A program made the position numbers and the translations under genes. DNA of 41,729 nucleotides, taken from positions 77,176 to 118,904 of the forward strand of contig KE159610.1 of the NCBI GenBank assembly GCA_000403295.2, written 5' to 3'. Positions 24,964 through 33,480 of the stretch are shown here, piece after piece. Every line of letters begins with the position of its first letter. The stretch's first letter is position 1. This stretch comes from Lachnospiraceae bacterium M18-1 (GTDB taxonomy: Bacteria > Bacillota > Clostridia > Lachnospirales > Lachnospiraceae). The notes beneath the pieces were generated by a model. The model made no database searches, had not been told where the DNA came from, and saw nothing but the letters and a program-made list of their open reading frames with translations.

Positions 24964-27900
24964 TTAGTCCTCCTTTTTCTTTCTTCCGCACTGGTAGCCT
25001 GCAAACCCGAAGATTCCCGCACCGACTGTAAATGCCGCCGCAAGGCTTACCCAAAAACCGAGGCTGAAGTCGTCGCCCGTTTTCGGGGTGTCACGCAGCT
25101 CGTTGTGCATGGTTACGGTTGCCGTTTCGTCCGTCTTGACGGTCACTTTCTGGTCGGCGGGCAGGATATAGCCAGAAGATGCCTTGTCGCTGACCTCAGA
25201 CACGGTGTACTCGCCGATACGCAAGCCGTCAATGACGATTTCTCCGTTCTTGTCGGTAGTAAAGGTCTGGTCGTAATCTTTGCCGATGACACGGAAAGAG
25301 AAGCCCTCCACCTTACCGTCAGAGGATGTCTTGACGATTTTGAGTGAGCCTTTCTGTGCTTCATTTAAGAAGCCCTTGCCCGCTTCATTCTCCACGTTGT
25401 AGGTCTTGCCGTTTTCCTCAATGGATACGGGATAGACGTTCTCATCCAGTACGAAGCCTGTCGGGGCGGTTTTCTCACGGACAAGGTACTTGCCGTATCT
25501 GAAGTCGTTCATCTGGTACACGCCTTTCTCCACCTCGCCCATCTCGCCGAGCAGCTCGTCCTTTTTGTCCAGTTTTCCATCTTCGTTTGTATCCGAGTAA
25601 ATTTCAAATACCGCACCCGTGAGCTTGTTGTCTGGGTAGTCTTTATCTACCTTAGTCAGAGCGATATTTCCCGTAATAAAGTAATTGACAAGCTCAATCT
25701 CCACAACTTCGTCAACCTCGTTGATAGTTACGCTGATTTCTTCCTCGGAGAGTACATATCCTTTCGGGCTTTCGATTTCACGGATTACCCATGTGCCATA
25801 CGGAACTTCCTCAAAAGAAAAACTGCCGTCATCCTCGGATGTGGCAGTTGCGATTGCATTTTCCTTTGTATATTCCGTTGTCCCCGTCTGAAAGATGCCG
25901 ATTAACGCACCGCCTAAATCTTCGCCGTCCTCGTTGGACTTTTTGCCGCTGACAGAGCTGTAAATCAGTTCATTTTCAATGGCTTCGCCCTCATTTGCCG
26001 TGATGTTCACGATGGCTGTTTCCTGCCCTGCGTACTCGAAGTCAACAGGGTATCTCTCATCGCTGACAAGGTAAGCGGCGTTTGTGCTGATTTCCTGCAC
26101 ATAGTAGCTGCCCATCGGCAAATCGCTGATTGCCCTTCCGTGACCGTTCTCGTCAAGGAAGATAACCTCAATCAGCCCGTCGGCAGGGATAACAGAGCCA
26201 TCAGCGGCGGTAATCTCCTCGGCGGCATACAGACCGAACGTAACATCTTTGATTTCGCCGTTGCTACCCACGCCGTATGCTTCATCAACCTCAAGGCTCT
26301 TGATTACGTCAATTTCTACACGCTGACGCTCATTGTAAAACTCCGTGCCTGTTTCCGTCACTTCGATTTCCTGCCCCGCATACACAAGCTCGACCGCATG
26401 GATTTCATCATTCAGCACCATGCCATACGGGGCGGACACTTCCTTTACCTCATACTTTCCGAGATAAAGCTCCTTACTTTCCGCCGTTCCGTCCTCGCCA
26501 GTCGTTACAGTATCTACCACCTCGCCTTTTTCGGCTCTGACTGTTCCGTCTGTCGTGATGATGTCCTCGGCTGCGGTAATCTCGTAAACTGCACCCTCTA
26601 AATTATCCACGGCAAAAATCGGCTGGTACAGCCCCTTGTTTCCCGATACCCTGCTGAATACCTCCCCAGACTTTCCTACCGTGATTTTCCCTTTCTGTGC
26701 CATATTGGAGCGTTCCACCTTTACAATGGTGACGCCGCTTTCTTCCTCGGAGTTTTCCTGCTCCACGTCAAAATAAACTGGCTCGGAGTCTAAAACATAG
26801 CCGTATGGGGCTTGCACTTCCACAAGCGAATATCCCTTGCCGTATTCTAAGGTCTGCGGCGTGATAAGCCCGCCGTCCGCCGTGGTGTAGAATGTGTCAA
26901 TCTCCGTCACTTCTGGATAAGTGAATTTCATTGTTACAAGGTTTCCCTCTGGGTCGTAAATCTGGAAGCCTGCGCCCGCATAGGGAATAACTTTAGCCGT
27001 TTCTATATCCTTTTTCACAATCTTGATATAGCTTTCAAAGTTGGCGTTGTTGATAAGGTAGCGGTAGGTCTGGCTGTCCTTGCAGATGAACACGTCAAAG
27101 TCTTTCATCAGCTCCCGACCGTCCCATCCAGAGGTCTGATGCACGGTATAAATGCCGTATGGCATATCCTTTGTCTGGGCAAAGCCGTTCTCATCGCAGA
27201 TAAGCGTGTCACGCTCGGTTTCCTCCGCCGCATCAAAGCTGCCTGCGGATTTCAAATACACCTCAAAGACAGCCCCCTCCTCTGGTGTTTCAATCTGGGT
27301 TTCGCCGTTGTCGGTGTGCTTGATGATGGCGATGTTCCCCTTGATGACCTGCTCGTTTACGTCATTCTTGGCAGAGTTATATTCCACGGTGTAAAGCTCT
27401 GGCTCTGCGCCTACATGGTGTACGGTCGTGTCCAGAAGATAGCCTTCGGACGGGGTAATCTCACGGACGCTCCAATCGTTTCCGCAGATATAATATTTCG
27501 TTGTGAACTGACCGTTTTCGTCAGTGGTGTAAGTGTCAACAAGCTCCTCGCCCTTATAAATGCCGTAAACCGCACCTGCAAGGGTGGCGTCGCCCTGCGG
27601 TTTCTTTCCCGTTTCCATGTCGGTCTTTAATACCGTGACATTGAATTTCTTTAAGATGTTGGTAAAGCTGCGTTTTGTAACTTTCTTCCACTCAATCGGG
27701 GCGGTCTGGGATGCAGGGACAACGTAGCGGATAGCCGTGTCCACTTCCTCAAGGGTGTACGGCGTGCTGCCGCTGATAAGAACGTTCTCAAACTTCGCCA
27801 ATCCATTCTTATCGGTCACGGCGTATTCATCAACCGCCAATCCGCTTAAAGAAGTGCCGTAAAGGTGGAACTTCACGCCCTCCACTAGATTGTCCTCGGA

Positions 27901-29112
27901 TGTTTTCACAACCTCAAGGCTTCCACGCTTCAAAGTATTACTGAACGTAACCGTAGAGGTTTTCCCGCCGATGATTGTCACGGTCTGGGTTTTCTGCGGC
28001 TCGTAGCGGTCGATGGACTGCTCCGTGACGGTGTAAGTGCCAGGGAATAAGCCCTCCACCGTGATATTTCCGTCTTTATCTGTTTTTACGGTCTTGTTGA
28101 AGCCGTCGCCCTTGATGGTAAAGGAAATCCCGCCAACAACGCCGTCCTCGGAAGTCTTTTTCAGTGCGACCGTCCCTGTCGGCGTTTCCACGTTGATATA
28201 CGCCGTCATGGTGTCCACGTTTTCCACGCCCGTAATGACATCCTGTAAATTCGGGTCGCCGTAGGCAATCATCTTCGCCCCGCTGCTGACCGTCGGCGTG
28301 TTGTTCCTCGTTGCAGTAATCCTCGCCTTGCCGTCAATCGCCTTTTTTGACGTGATGGTGAGCTTGTTCCCAGACTTGGACACTTTCACATTGCTGTCGG
28401 AACTGGTAAAGGAATACTCGGAGAGGGCATTGTTCTTATCCGTCAATGTCAGACTGTACTTCCCGTCCTTATAGGCAAGCTCCTTTGTGATGTCTTTCTT
28501 GCCTGCCGACATGAAGCTCGGAATCGTGCTGTGCCTTGTCATAAATGACACAATCTGGTCGTAAGCCGCCCTCGCCCCGCTGTTTGCATAATTAGAGCCA
28601 AAGTGCAGGCTGTAAACGGTCGTGCTTGTCTGGCTGTACGGGCTTGCTGAATTACGGCATCCCGTGACGAACTCCCAGACAAGGGTCTGCGTGGCAAGCC
28701 ATTTCTCGTCATCGCTCCCAGACAGATTCCCGCTGTTGCCCTGATAGCCGTAGAGCAGGGCAAGCCCCACCGCCTTTTTCTGGTCTGCAGAGAGGGCGTT
28801 CCATGTGTTGGAAGACGCCTTTGCCAGCGTGTTGCCTGTTTTTAAGGGTACGCCCGGCTGAAGGCAGAACGCCGTTTCCCCGTCCACATACATGCGGTAC
28901 TTGTATTCGCCCGTGCCGCCTGCGGTATGACCGCCGATGTTCGCACTGGAATTATATCTGATTGCGTTCCCTGCGCCGTCGTAGGTGTGGGTAAAGCTAA
29001 TCGTGCCGATGTCGCCCGCCGCAAACGCTGTCGTGGCAGGGACGGCGGACAGTGCCGTGACCGCAGCCAACGCTAACGCCGCAGCCCTTTTGAATAATTT
29101 ACGAATTTTCAT
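24964..29112 (-). CDS. Cell-wall Cna-B (SpaA-type) adhesin with thioester domain
   Basis: 1382 aa. The signal peptide is residues 1 to about 31 (basic start, LALAAVTALSAVPATTAFA). An N-terminal TQXA thioester domain has Cys83 (AFCLQPG) and Thr-Gln at 141-142 (ATQTLVWEF), which should form an internal thioester able to bind host or donor surfaces covalently. About nine Cna-B (SpaA) beta-sandwich repeats follow with recurring GxYxVxExxxPxGY motifs, which usually carry isopeptide crosslinks. The wall-sorting signal is TPKTG (residues 1342-1346), then a transmembrane segment and RKKKED, so the leucine of LPxTG is a threonine. Such proteins are common in Clostridia ICEs and may help donor-recipient contact. 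No sortase is in the window; a housekeeping or other sortase would be needed. Confidence 0.93.
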   Translation of the reverse strand: MKIRKLFKRAAALALAAVTALSAVPATTAFAAGDIGTISFTHTYDGAGNAIRYNSSANIGGHTAGGTGEYKYRMYVDGETAFCLQPGVPLKTGNTLAKASSNTWNALSADQKKAVGLALLYGYQGNSGNLSGSDDEKWLATQTLVWEFVTGCRNSASPYSQTSTTVYSLHFGSNYANSGARAAYDQIVSFMTRHSTIPSFMSAGKKDITKELAYKDGKYSLTLTDKNNALSEYSFTSSDSNVKVSKSGNKLTITSKKAIDGKARITATRNNTPTVSSGAKMIAYGDPNLQDVITGVENVDTMTAYINVETPTGTVALKKTSEDGVVGGISFTIKGDGFNKTVKTDKDGNITVEGLFPGTYTVTEQSIDRYEPQKTQTVTIIGGKTSTVTFSNTLKRGSLEVVKTSEDNLVEGVKFHLYGTSLSGLAVDEYAVTDKNGLAKFENVLISGSTPYTLEEVDTAIRYVVPASQTAPIEWKKVTKRSFTNILKKFNVTVLKTDMETGKKPQGDATLAGAVYGIYKGEELVDTYTTDENGQFTTKYYICGNDWSVREITPSEGYLLDTTVHHVGAEPELYTVEYNSAKNDVNEQVIKGNIAIIKHTDNGETQIETPEEGAVFEVYLKSAGSFDAAEETERDTLICDENGFAQTKDMPYGIYTVHQTSGWDGRELMKDFDVFICKDSQTYRYLINNANFESYIKIVKKDIETAKVIPYAGAGFQIYDPEGNLVTMKFTYPEVTEIDTFYTTADGGLITPQTLEYGKGYSLVEVQAPYGYVLDSEPVYFDVEQENSEEESGVTIVKVERSNMAQKGKITVGKSGEVFSRVSGNKGLYQPIFAVDNLEGAVYEITAAEDIITTDGTVRAEKGEVVDTVTTGEDGTAESKELYLGKYEVKEVSAPYGMVLNDEIHAVELVYAGQEIEVTETGTEFYNERQRVEIDVIKSLEVDEAYGVGSNGEIKDVTFGLYAAEEITAADGSVIPADGLIEVIFLDENGHGRAISDLPMGSYYVQEISTNAAYLVSDERYPVDFEYAGQETAIVNITANEGEAIENELIYSSVSGKKSNEDGEDLGGALIGIFQTGTTEYTKENAIATATSEDDGSFSFEEVPYGTWVIREIESPKGYVLSEEEISVTINEVDEVVEIELVNYFITGNIALTKVDKDYPDNKLTGAVFEIYSDTNEDGKLDKKDELLGEMGEVEKGVYQMNDFRYGKYLVREKTAPTGFVLDENVYPVSIEENGKTYNVENEAGKGFLNEAQKGSLKIVKTSSDGKVEGFSFRVIGKDYDQTFTTDKNGEIVIDGLRIGEYTVSEVSDKASSGYILPADQKVTVKTDETATVTMHNELRDTPKTGDDFSLGFWVSLAAAFTVGAGIFGFAGYQCGRKKKED

Positions 29113-29159
29113 TCATTACCTCCTGTTCGTTCTCATGTTGATAGTTGACTTTCTGGCAG

Positions 29160-29185
29160 AAAAAAAGCCGCCCATGTGGACAGCT
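29160..29185 (-). terminator. Intrinsic terminator between parB and the adhesin gene
   Basis: On the minus strand an 8-bp stem (AGCTGTCC / GGGCGGCT with two G-T pairs, loop ACAT) is followed by seven T. It separates parAB transcripts from the adhesin operon. Confidence 0.75.
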
Positions 29186-29246
29186 TTAATTGTTCTTTTC
29201 TCGGATAGTTACTGGCAGTATCTAGGGGGAGAGGTGTGGAGAGGGG

Positions 29247-29279
29247 GGCGTTGTGTGCCAGTGGCACACGTTTAACGCC
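29247..29279. other. Nested stem-loop in the parB-adhesin gap
   Basis: A perfect 7-bp inner stem GTGTGCC / GGCACAC with a 3-nt loop lies inside an outer pair GGCGTT / AACGCC. It lies in the 241-bp space between the ICE parB and the adhesin gene, in a G-rich stretch. It may be an operator, an RNA element or part of a transfer or partition site; nothing decides. Confidence 0.4.
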
Positions 29280-29353
29280 GACCGAAGCGGAGCGTAGACC
29301 GTTTAAAAAAATTTGCTATCCCCAAAAGGGCGGACTTCTCCCCAAGTGTGCGG

Positions 29354-30289
29354 TTATCTTTCCTGCCCCCGCTGCCTTTGCAGATGGCGGTTGTAAAACT
29401 CCAACGCCTTTACGACAAAATCCGTTTCCTGCCCTCTGGGGATGGATTTCGGTATGAGCTTGGTTATCCGCTCGTCCTTAAAGGCGGGCTTCTGTTTCTG
29501 GTTCGGCTTTTCCTCCTGCATGATGCTCTGGATAACCCCGTCCGTCAGTTTTCCCTCCTGCATGAACTTTTTCATCTTGATAGCCTGTGCAAGGGAGGGC
29601 GTGGCATCGTTGTAGCCCATCGCTTCAAGCAGGGTGTACTGCTGTTCCTCGGAAAGATAGGAGATTTCCACCGCAGGGCGGAAAGCAATCTGGCGTTCAT
29701 CAACCATTTGCAGGATTTCGGGTACAAGCTCGGTCAGACGGATAAAGCGGCGTATCTGCTCACGGCTTTCGCCTACTCTGTCAGCAAGTTCTTCATTAGA
29801 CCTTGACTTCGACACCACTGGTGTCGAAGTTAAATCAACACGTTGTCCTTGTCTGTCCATTGCTTCAAGCCGCATCTTATACGCAAAGGCTTTCTCACTC
29901 GGCAAGATAGTAGTCCTTTGGAGATTACTCTCAACCATGACAATAATCGCTTCGTCACGGGTCAGCTCCTTAATCTCGCATTTGAGCGTTTCAAGCCCTG
30001 CAAGCTCGCAAGCCTTTTTTCTTCTGTGACCGCTGATAAGCTCATACCGCCCGTCCTCTTTCTGGCGGACTGTGGCAGGGGTCATTACGCCGCTCCGCCT
30101 TACGCTGTCCACAAGCTGCTCCATGTCCTCGTCCATTAAGACCTTGAACGGGTGGTCTGGGAACTCGTCAATCTCCGCAATCGGGATTTCCCTTATTTTG
30201 CTTAGGTTCGCTTCCGCACGGCTCTCGTCCGTTTCAAAGAGGTCATCGTATGCGGTCAGCTCGATTTTGCTTCCTTTGCTTCTCGCCAA
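29354..30289 (-). CDS. parB: ParB-family partition protein of the ICE
   Basis: 311 aa. ParB N-terminal domain with DEFPDHPFKVLMDEDMEQL, SGHRRKKACELAG and ESNLQRTTILPSEKAFAYKMR, then the helix-turn-helix ADRVGESREQIRRFIRLTELVPEIL. It overlaps the parA end by 47 nt, giving a normal parAB order. ParA-ParB systems keep excised circular ICEs from being lost. The ParB of the inner element (5119-5973) is its relative. A 25-bp perfect palindrome lies within the gene directly before the helix-turn-helix and is a candidate parS. Confidence 0.93.
   Translation of the reverse strand: MARSKGSKIELTAYDDLFETDESRAEANLSKIREIPIAEIDEFPDHPFKVLMDEDMEQLVDSVRRSGVMTPATVRQKEDGRYELISGHRRKKACELAGLETLKCEIKELTRDEAIIVMVESNLQRTTILPSEKAFAYKMRLEAMDRQGQRVDLTSTPVVSKSRSNEELADRVGESREQIRRFIRLTELVPEILQMVDERQIAFRPAVEISYLSEEQQYTLLEAMGYNDATPSLAQAIKMKKFMQEGKLTDGVIQSIMQEEKPNQKQKPAFKDERITKLIPKSIPRGQETDFVVKALEFYNRHLQRQRGQER
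29806..29830. promoter_or_regulatory. Perfect 12+1+12 palindrome inside ICE parB, candidate parS
   Basis: Arms ACTTCGACACCA and TGGTGTCGAAGT around a single C. It encodes the stretch right after DLTS in ParB, just before the helix-turn-helix. The inner-element parB has an analogous but different palindrome at the same place. A parS within the ParB gene itself is known for Bacillus spo0J. Confidence 0.55.
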
Positions 30290-31070
30290 GCTCTGCCACC
30301 TCCTTTCCGAACTGCTCGTAAGCGGCGGCTACCTTGCCGCCTTTGTCATAGGAAAAAATGCTCTTGCCCTCTGCGGTGGCTTCCACGGCACGGATGGAGT
30401 GGGGTATCTGTGTGTCGAATACTTTAATCCTCTGCCCGTAGGCACTTTTTACCGTTGCCGTGATTTCCTTAGAGATGTTCGTGCGTGGCATTACCATCGT
30501 CATAAGGATGCCGTCAATCCGCAGGTGCGGGTTGATTTGCCGTTTGACCTTAGACACGGAGCGAAGCAACAGCTCTAAGCCTTTGGCGGAAAGATAATGG
30601 GGCTGTGTCGGGATAACCACGCTGTCAGCAGCCGCAAGCGCATTGATTGTCAGCATACCCAAGCTCGGCATACAGTCCACGAGAACCGTGTCGTAATTCT
30701 TTTTCACCTCATTGATGCAGGTTTTCAGTACGCTTTCACGGCTTATGGCGTTAATCAGCCTTACTTCCAGCCCCGACAGCTCAATGTTGGACGGGAGCAG
30801 GTCAACGCCCTCGTCATGGTGCAGGATGCTTCTGGAAACATCGACGGGTTTATCATCAATGATGTCCTGCATGATGGTGGAGAGCGTGTCGGACAAGTCG
30901 TCTGGTCGGCTGTATCCGAGCGACATGGTTAGGTTTGCCTGTGCATCGGCATCAATGAGAAGTACCTTTTTGCCCTGCTGTGCCAGAGCCACGCCCAGAT
31001 TGACCGCTGTGGTCGTCTTTCCAACGCCGCCTTTCTGGTTGGTTAAAGCGATTACTTTGCAATTTGACAT
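30243..31070 (-). CDS. parA: ParA-family partition ATPase
   Basis: 275 aa from the ATG at 31068-31070 (MSNCKVIALTNQKGGVGKTTTAVNLG), which has AAAGGAGGACGCACCT upstream; a longer frame to 31142 runs through the leader and is unlikely. Deviant Walker A KGGVGKTT, Walker A' VLLIDADAQANLT and Walker B VLVDCMPSLGMLT are intact. It should drive positioning of the ICE circle with ParB. The gene starts the leftward ICE unit and is preceded by the structured leader at 31090-31125. Confidence 0.95.
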   Translation of the reverse strand: MSNCKVIALTNQKGGVGKTTTAVNLGVALAQQGKKVLLIDADAQANLTMSLGYSRPDDLSDTLSTIMQDIIDDKPVDVSRSILHHDEGVDLLPSNIELSGLEVRLINAISRESVLKTCINEVKKNYDTVLVDCMPSLGMLTINALAAADSVVIPTQPHYLSAKGLELLLRSVSKVKRQINPHLRIDGILMTMVMPRTNISKEITATVKSAYGQRIKVFDTQIPHSIRAVEATAEGKSIFSYDKGGKVAAAYEQFGKEVAELGEKQRKQNRADRIR

Positions 31071-31089
31071 AGGTGCGTCCTCCTTTCGC

Positions 31090-31125
31090 ATAGATTTAGC
31101 CACTTTGTCAAGGTGGCTATGTAAG
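31090..31125 (-). promoter_or_regulatory. Structured leader before parA
   Basis: On the minus strand it reads CTTACATAGCC, loop, GGCTAAATCTAT, with a perfect 7-bp stem TAGCCAC / GTGGCTA. The outer bases match the primase leader at 319-366 exactly, whereas the stem bases next to them differ in a compensated way (AC/GT here, GAG/CTC there). Confidence 0.55.
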
Positions 31126-31140
31126 AGTACCAGAGAACGC

Positions 31141-31183
31141 AAAAAAGCCGCTTACTCTTAAAAATCAATAAGAATAAGCGGCT
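31141..31183 (-). terminator. Intrinsic terminator of the 59-aa gene
   Basis: A 14-bp stem with one G-T pair (AGCCGCTTATTCTT / AAGAGTAAGCGGCT on the minus strand) followed by six T. It separates the ICE-terminal gene at 31196 from parA. Confidence 0.85.
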
Positions 31184-31195
31184 CTGTGATGTGCC

Positions 31196-31375
31196 TTAGA
31201 CATATTCAATTTTCATTCTCTTGACTGGTGCGTTTACGACTTTGAATATCAGCTCGTCAACGCAGTCTGTATATCTGCCCTGCTGAATGAGCTGGTTTTT
31301 CAGCTCTACAAGGCTATGTAATAAAATGTTCCGTTCTTGGCTATCCACATACAAATGGACTTTCTTTTCTCTCAT
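31196..31375 (-). CDS. Conserved small ICE protein, 59 aa
   Basis: From the ATG at 31373-31375: MREKKVHLYVDSQERNILLHSLVELKNQLIQQGRYTDCVDELIFKVVNAPVKRMKIEYV. The frame extends to a TTG at 31387, but the ATG is the better start. It is an alpha/beta protein with basic N-terminus; this pattern occurs in many Firmicutes ICEs and plasmids. Function unknown. It has its own terminator, so it may be read from a separate promoter, or from the ORF upstream at 31402-31641. Confidence 0.75.
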   Translation of the reverse strand: MREKKVHLYVDSQERNILLHSLVELKNQLIQQGRYTDCVDELIFKVVNAPVKRMKIEYV

Positions 31376-31401
31376 AAATTTCACCAACCTTACTTGTCCA
31401 A

Positions 31402-31641
31402 CTATGCAACATCGGGAGTAGATACCAAAAGGTTAATTGTACGTTCATTACCTCGTTGAACCACTGTCGGATGTTCCGAAAACTCAACTTGATTATTTTC
31501 ACCATACCGTACCACCTTATCCGAAGTCTTTAAAGAATATACTAAAAAGCCTGTAAAATCAGATGATTCATTACTTTGTGATAATGGAACATTACCGCTG
31601 CTTCTCTGGGTCGATATTTTGAAAATAGCACACTTCATCAT
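31402..31641 (-). CDS. Small ICE-end ORF A, 79 aa, starts outside the element edge
   Basis: MMKCAIFKISTQRSSGNVPLSQSNES at the start, ending ERTINLLVSTPDVA. The first ten residues are encoded right of the 27-bp repeat and come from the neighbouring block; the rest is ICE DNA. It is related along its length to ORF B at 36323-36565 (shared TQRSSGNVPL, a GF...YS..T motif, Y.EN, ERTI, D.A). The ATG overlaps the stop of the SMC-like ATPase gene (TAATG), so it could be translated by coupling. No known family. In the excised circle the start would have to come from the other ICE end. Confidence 0.6.
   Translation of the reverse strand: MMKCAIFKISTQRSSGNVPLSQSNESSDFTGFLVYSLKTSDKVVRYGENNQVEFSEHPTVVQRGNERTINLLVSTPDVA
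31585..31611. repeat. 27-bp att-like direct repeat, inner copy
   Basis: Identical to 36521-36547. It begins TGGAACATTACCGC and ends CTTCTCTGGGT. Sequence to the right differs from that at the other copy (cotJC there, ATPase gene end here), which marks an element end. Confidence 0.8.
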
Positions 31642-33389
31642 TACTCAATCATCTCGTCCGCAACTTCTTTTTGTTTCTTATGATTTTCTGCAACCCAATT
31701 TAAAGCTAATTTCTGTAATTTTTGAAACAATTCAATGTGTTCATTGTATTTTTCAGAAGATAAACATCTACGTTTTTCTCTTAATCTAATCACATTATTA
31801 GCTTTATCCTCTATACCCGTTTCACGTTCCGTACCAACTATAACTTGCCCATCGTCTGACATAATTAATTTCAAAGACTTAAATATACTTTCTAAATTAT
31901 CTGTATCCTGTCCCTGCTGATTTGGAGTATCAATTATATAAAAGTTAAAAGGACTGTCTGTTCTTTCAAGATTATATAAATATAATGCTGATTGATACAT
32001 ATAAACTATTCGAGGTGTTTCACTACCAGTGTGGTCAATTACTTGCACAAAATCTCGTAATTTTATGAATGTCTTTGGTACATTGATTTTATCTGCCAAT
32101 ATACGGCAATTTCCTTCAATCTTATCCTTAATTTCTTTTGACCTTTTTTTAGATTTCATTTCATTAATTTCATCATCTAACTTTGCAATTTTAAATGAAA
32201 TTTTATCCACTTGTTTCTCAAGGATGTCCAACTGTTGCCCACACGCCTCATACATTTCATATTGACCTTTATTTTTGTAGTATGAAGAATATGATATAAA
32301 CTCTTGTGATTTTTGTATTTTTAATTCAAGCGACTCCAATTGCCTACTAATCTGCTCATACTTTTGTGCCAAATCAGATAAAGTATTTTCAGTCACATCT
32401 AATGCTTCTGTTAGCTCCTTTTTTAATTTTTCACAATGAGCATAATCAGAACTTATATTCATTTGCTCCGTTAATCCATTAGAATAAACAGCGCCGCAGG
32501 TTGGACAAACTAATTCATTTTCTTGTTTCATTGCAAATTCTATATCTTTTTCTGTTTCAATAAGATTTTGTTCAACAATATGCAATTTATGTTGATTCAT
32601 ATACGTCTCATTTTCATAGATTGTCATTTCCGCTTTTATAGAAAAAATATCTTTTCGTAAAGCATCTGCTTGTTGTACTAGATTCTCAATTTCTCTAGTT
32701 GCTTCCTCAATAGACTTTGAATTATCCAATTGTGACAAAGAATTAGAAATCTGTTCAACAAAGTTCTGATTGTGATTTAATTCCTTTTTCTTTTCCTCTC
32801 TCTCCATTATATGTTGCGCTTTTTGGGTTTGAAGAGAATAATACTTATCATCAAGATAACCACAAACATATTTATTTGTATTCTTTTTCCAATCTTTAAT
32901 ATATCCCACTTTATCAAAAGCGTCAGCTATTTTGTTCCACCCTTCATCCTGGTCGATATATTGGAACCTAAAAAGTAAAGGGGGTGTTATATTAAACTCT
33001 TTCCCCTCTTTTGAAATACACGGCATTTTAACTCCAAAAATATCCATTAAGGAATTGCTATATTTATGAAATTCATCTGATTCAATTATACATAAATATT
33101 CGCCTTTCGACTGCTCAAAAATTTGAAATTTTTTACCTTGCCGTATTATGACATATTGATTTTTCCCATATTGAAAAAAGATTAAATATGAAGATATAAG
33201 CTCTTTCCAATCCTTTTCTATTCTTTTAAGTTCACACCCAAAAGTATAAAAAATGCTTTTGATGATTGAAGATTTTCCAGTCTTATTCCCACCTAAAATA
33301 ATATTCAATCCTTTTGAAAAAGGAACTTCTAATGAACGTGACTCACTCTGACTGATTACAACCAGTTTTTTTATTATCAGCCTTTTCAT
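31641..33389 (-). CDS. SMC/Rad50-like ATPase of a probable ABC-three-component defence system
   Basis: 582 aa. Walker A GGNKTGKS (residues 33-40) is followed by a long coiled coil broken at the tip near residue 295 by CPTCG, half of a Rad50-type zinc hook. A second coiled coil and FNFYIIDTPNQQGQD near residue 480 (Walker B-like) follow. The order is that of SMC-like ATPases such as DUF2326/DUF3732 proteins in ABC-3C systems, where the ATPase senses or handles DNA and a partner nuclease acts. The nuclease-like gene and a 45-aa protein lie upstream and overlap. Its start has GAGGAGG within the 45-aa gene. High A+T content agrees with horizontal gain. The exact subfamily is uncertain. Confidence 0.8.
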   Translation of the reverse strand: MKRLIIKKLVVISQSESRSLEVPFSKGLNIILGGNKTGKSSIIKSIFYTFGCELKRIEKDWKELISSYLIFFQYGKNQYVIIRQGKKFQIFEQSKGEYLCIIESDEFHKYSNSLMDIFGVKMPCISKEGKEFNITPPLLFRFQYIDQDEGWNKIADAFDKVGYIKDWKKNTNKYVCGYLDDKYYSLQTQKAQHIMEREEKKKELNHNQNFVEQISNSLSQLDNSKSIEEATREIENLVQQADALRKDIFSIKAEMTIYENETYMNQHKLHIVEQNLIETEKDIEFAMKQENELVCPTCGAVYSNGLTEQMNISSDYAHCEKLKKELTEALDVTENTLSDLAQKYEQISRQLESLELKIQKSQEFISYSSYYKNKGQYEMYEACGQQLDILEKQVDKISFKIAKLDDEINEMKSKKRSKEIKDKIEGNCRILADKINVPKTFIKLRDFVQVIDHTGSETPRIVYMYQSALYLYNLERTDSPFNFYIIDTPNQQGQDTDNLESIFKSLKLIMSDDGQVIVGTERETGIEDKANNVIRLREKRRCLSSEKYNEHIELFQKLQKLALNWVAENHKKQKEVADEMIE

Positions 33390-33480
33390 TATTCTTTTCC
33401 TCCTCTCTTTTTCGCATATTTCTTATTAAAAGTCGATATTTTTGTTCTATCTCAAATTTCTTTGCTGAATCTTTGCTCAT
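33343..33480 (-). CDS. 45-aa protein between nuclease and ATPase, candidate middle component
   Basis: MSKDSAKKFEIEQKYRLLIR and a Lys/Glu-rich helical rest ending CNQSE. The ATG at 33478-33480 follows GAGGTGTTGTATT. It overlaps the nuclease gene by 29 nt and the ATPase gene by 47 nt in a different frame. ABC-3C systems have a small middle component between effector and ATPase; this is the only frame in that place, but it is shorter than those that I know of. Confidence 0.5.
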   Translation of the reverse strand: MSKDSAKKFEIEQKYRLLIRNMRKREEEKNNEKADNKKTGCNQSE

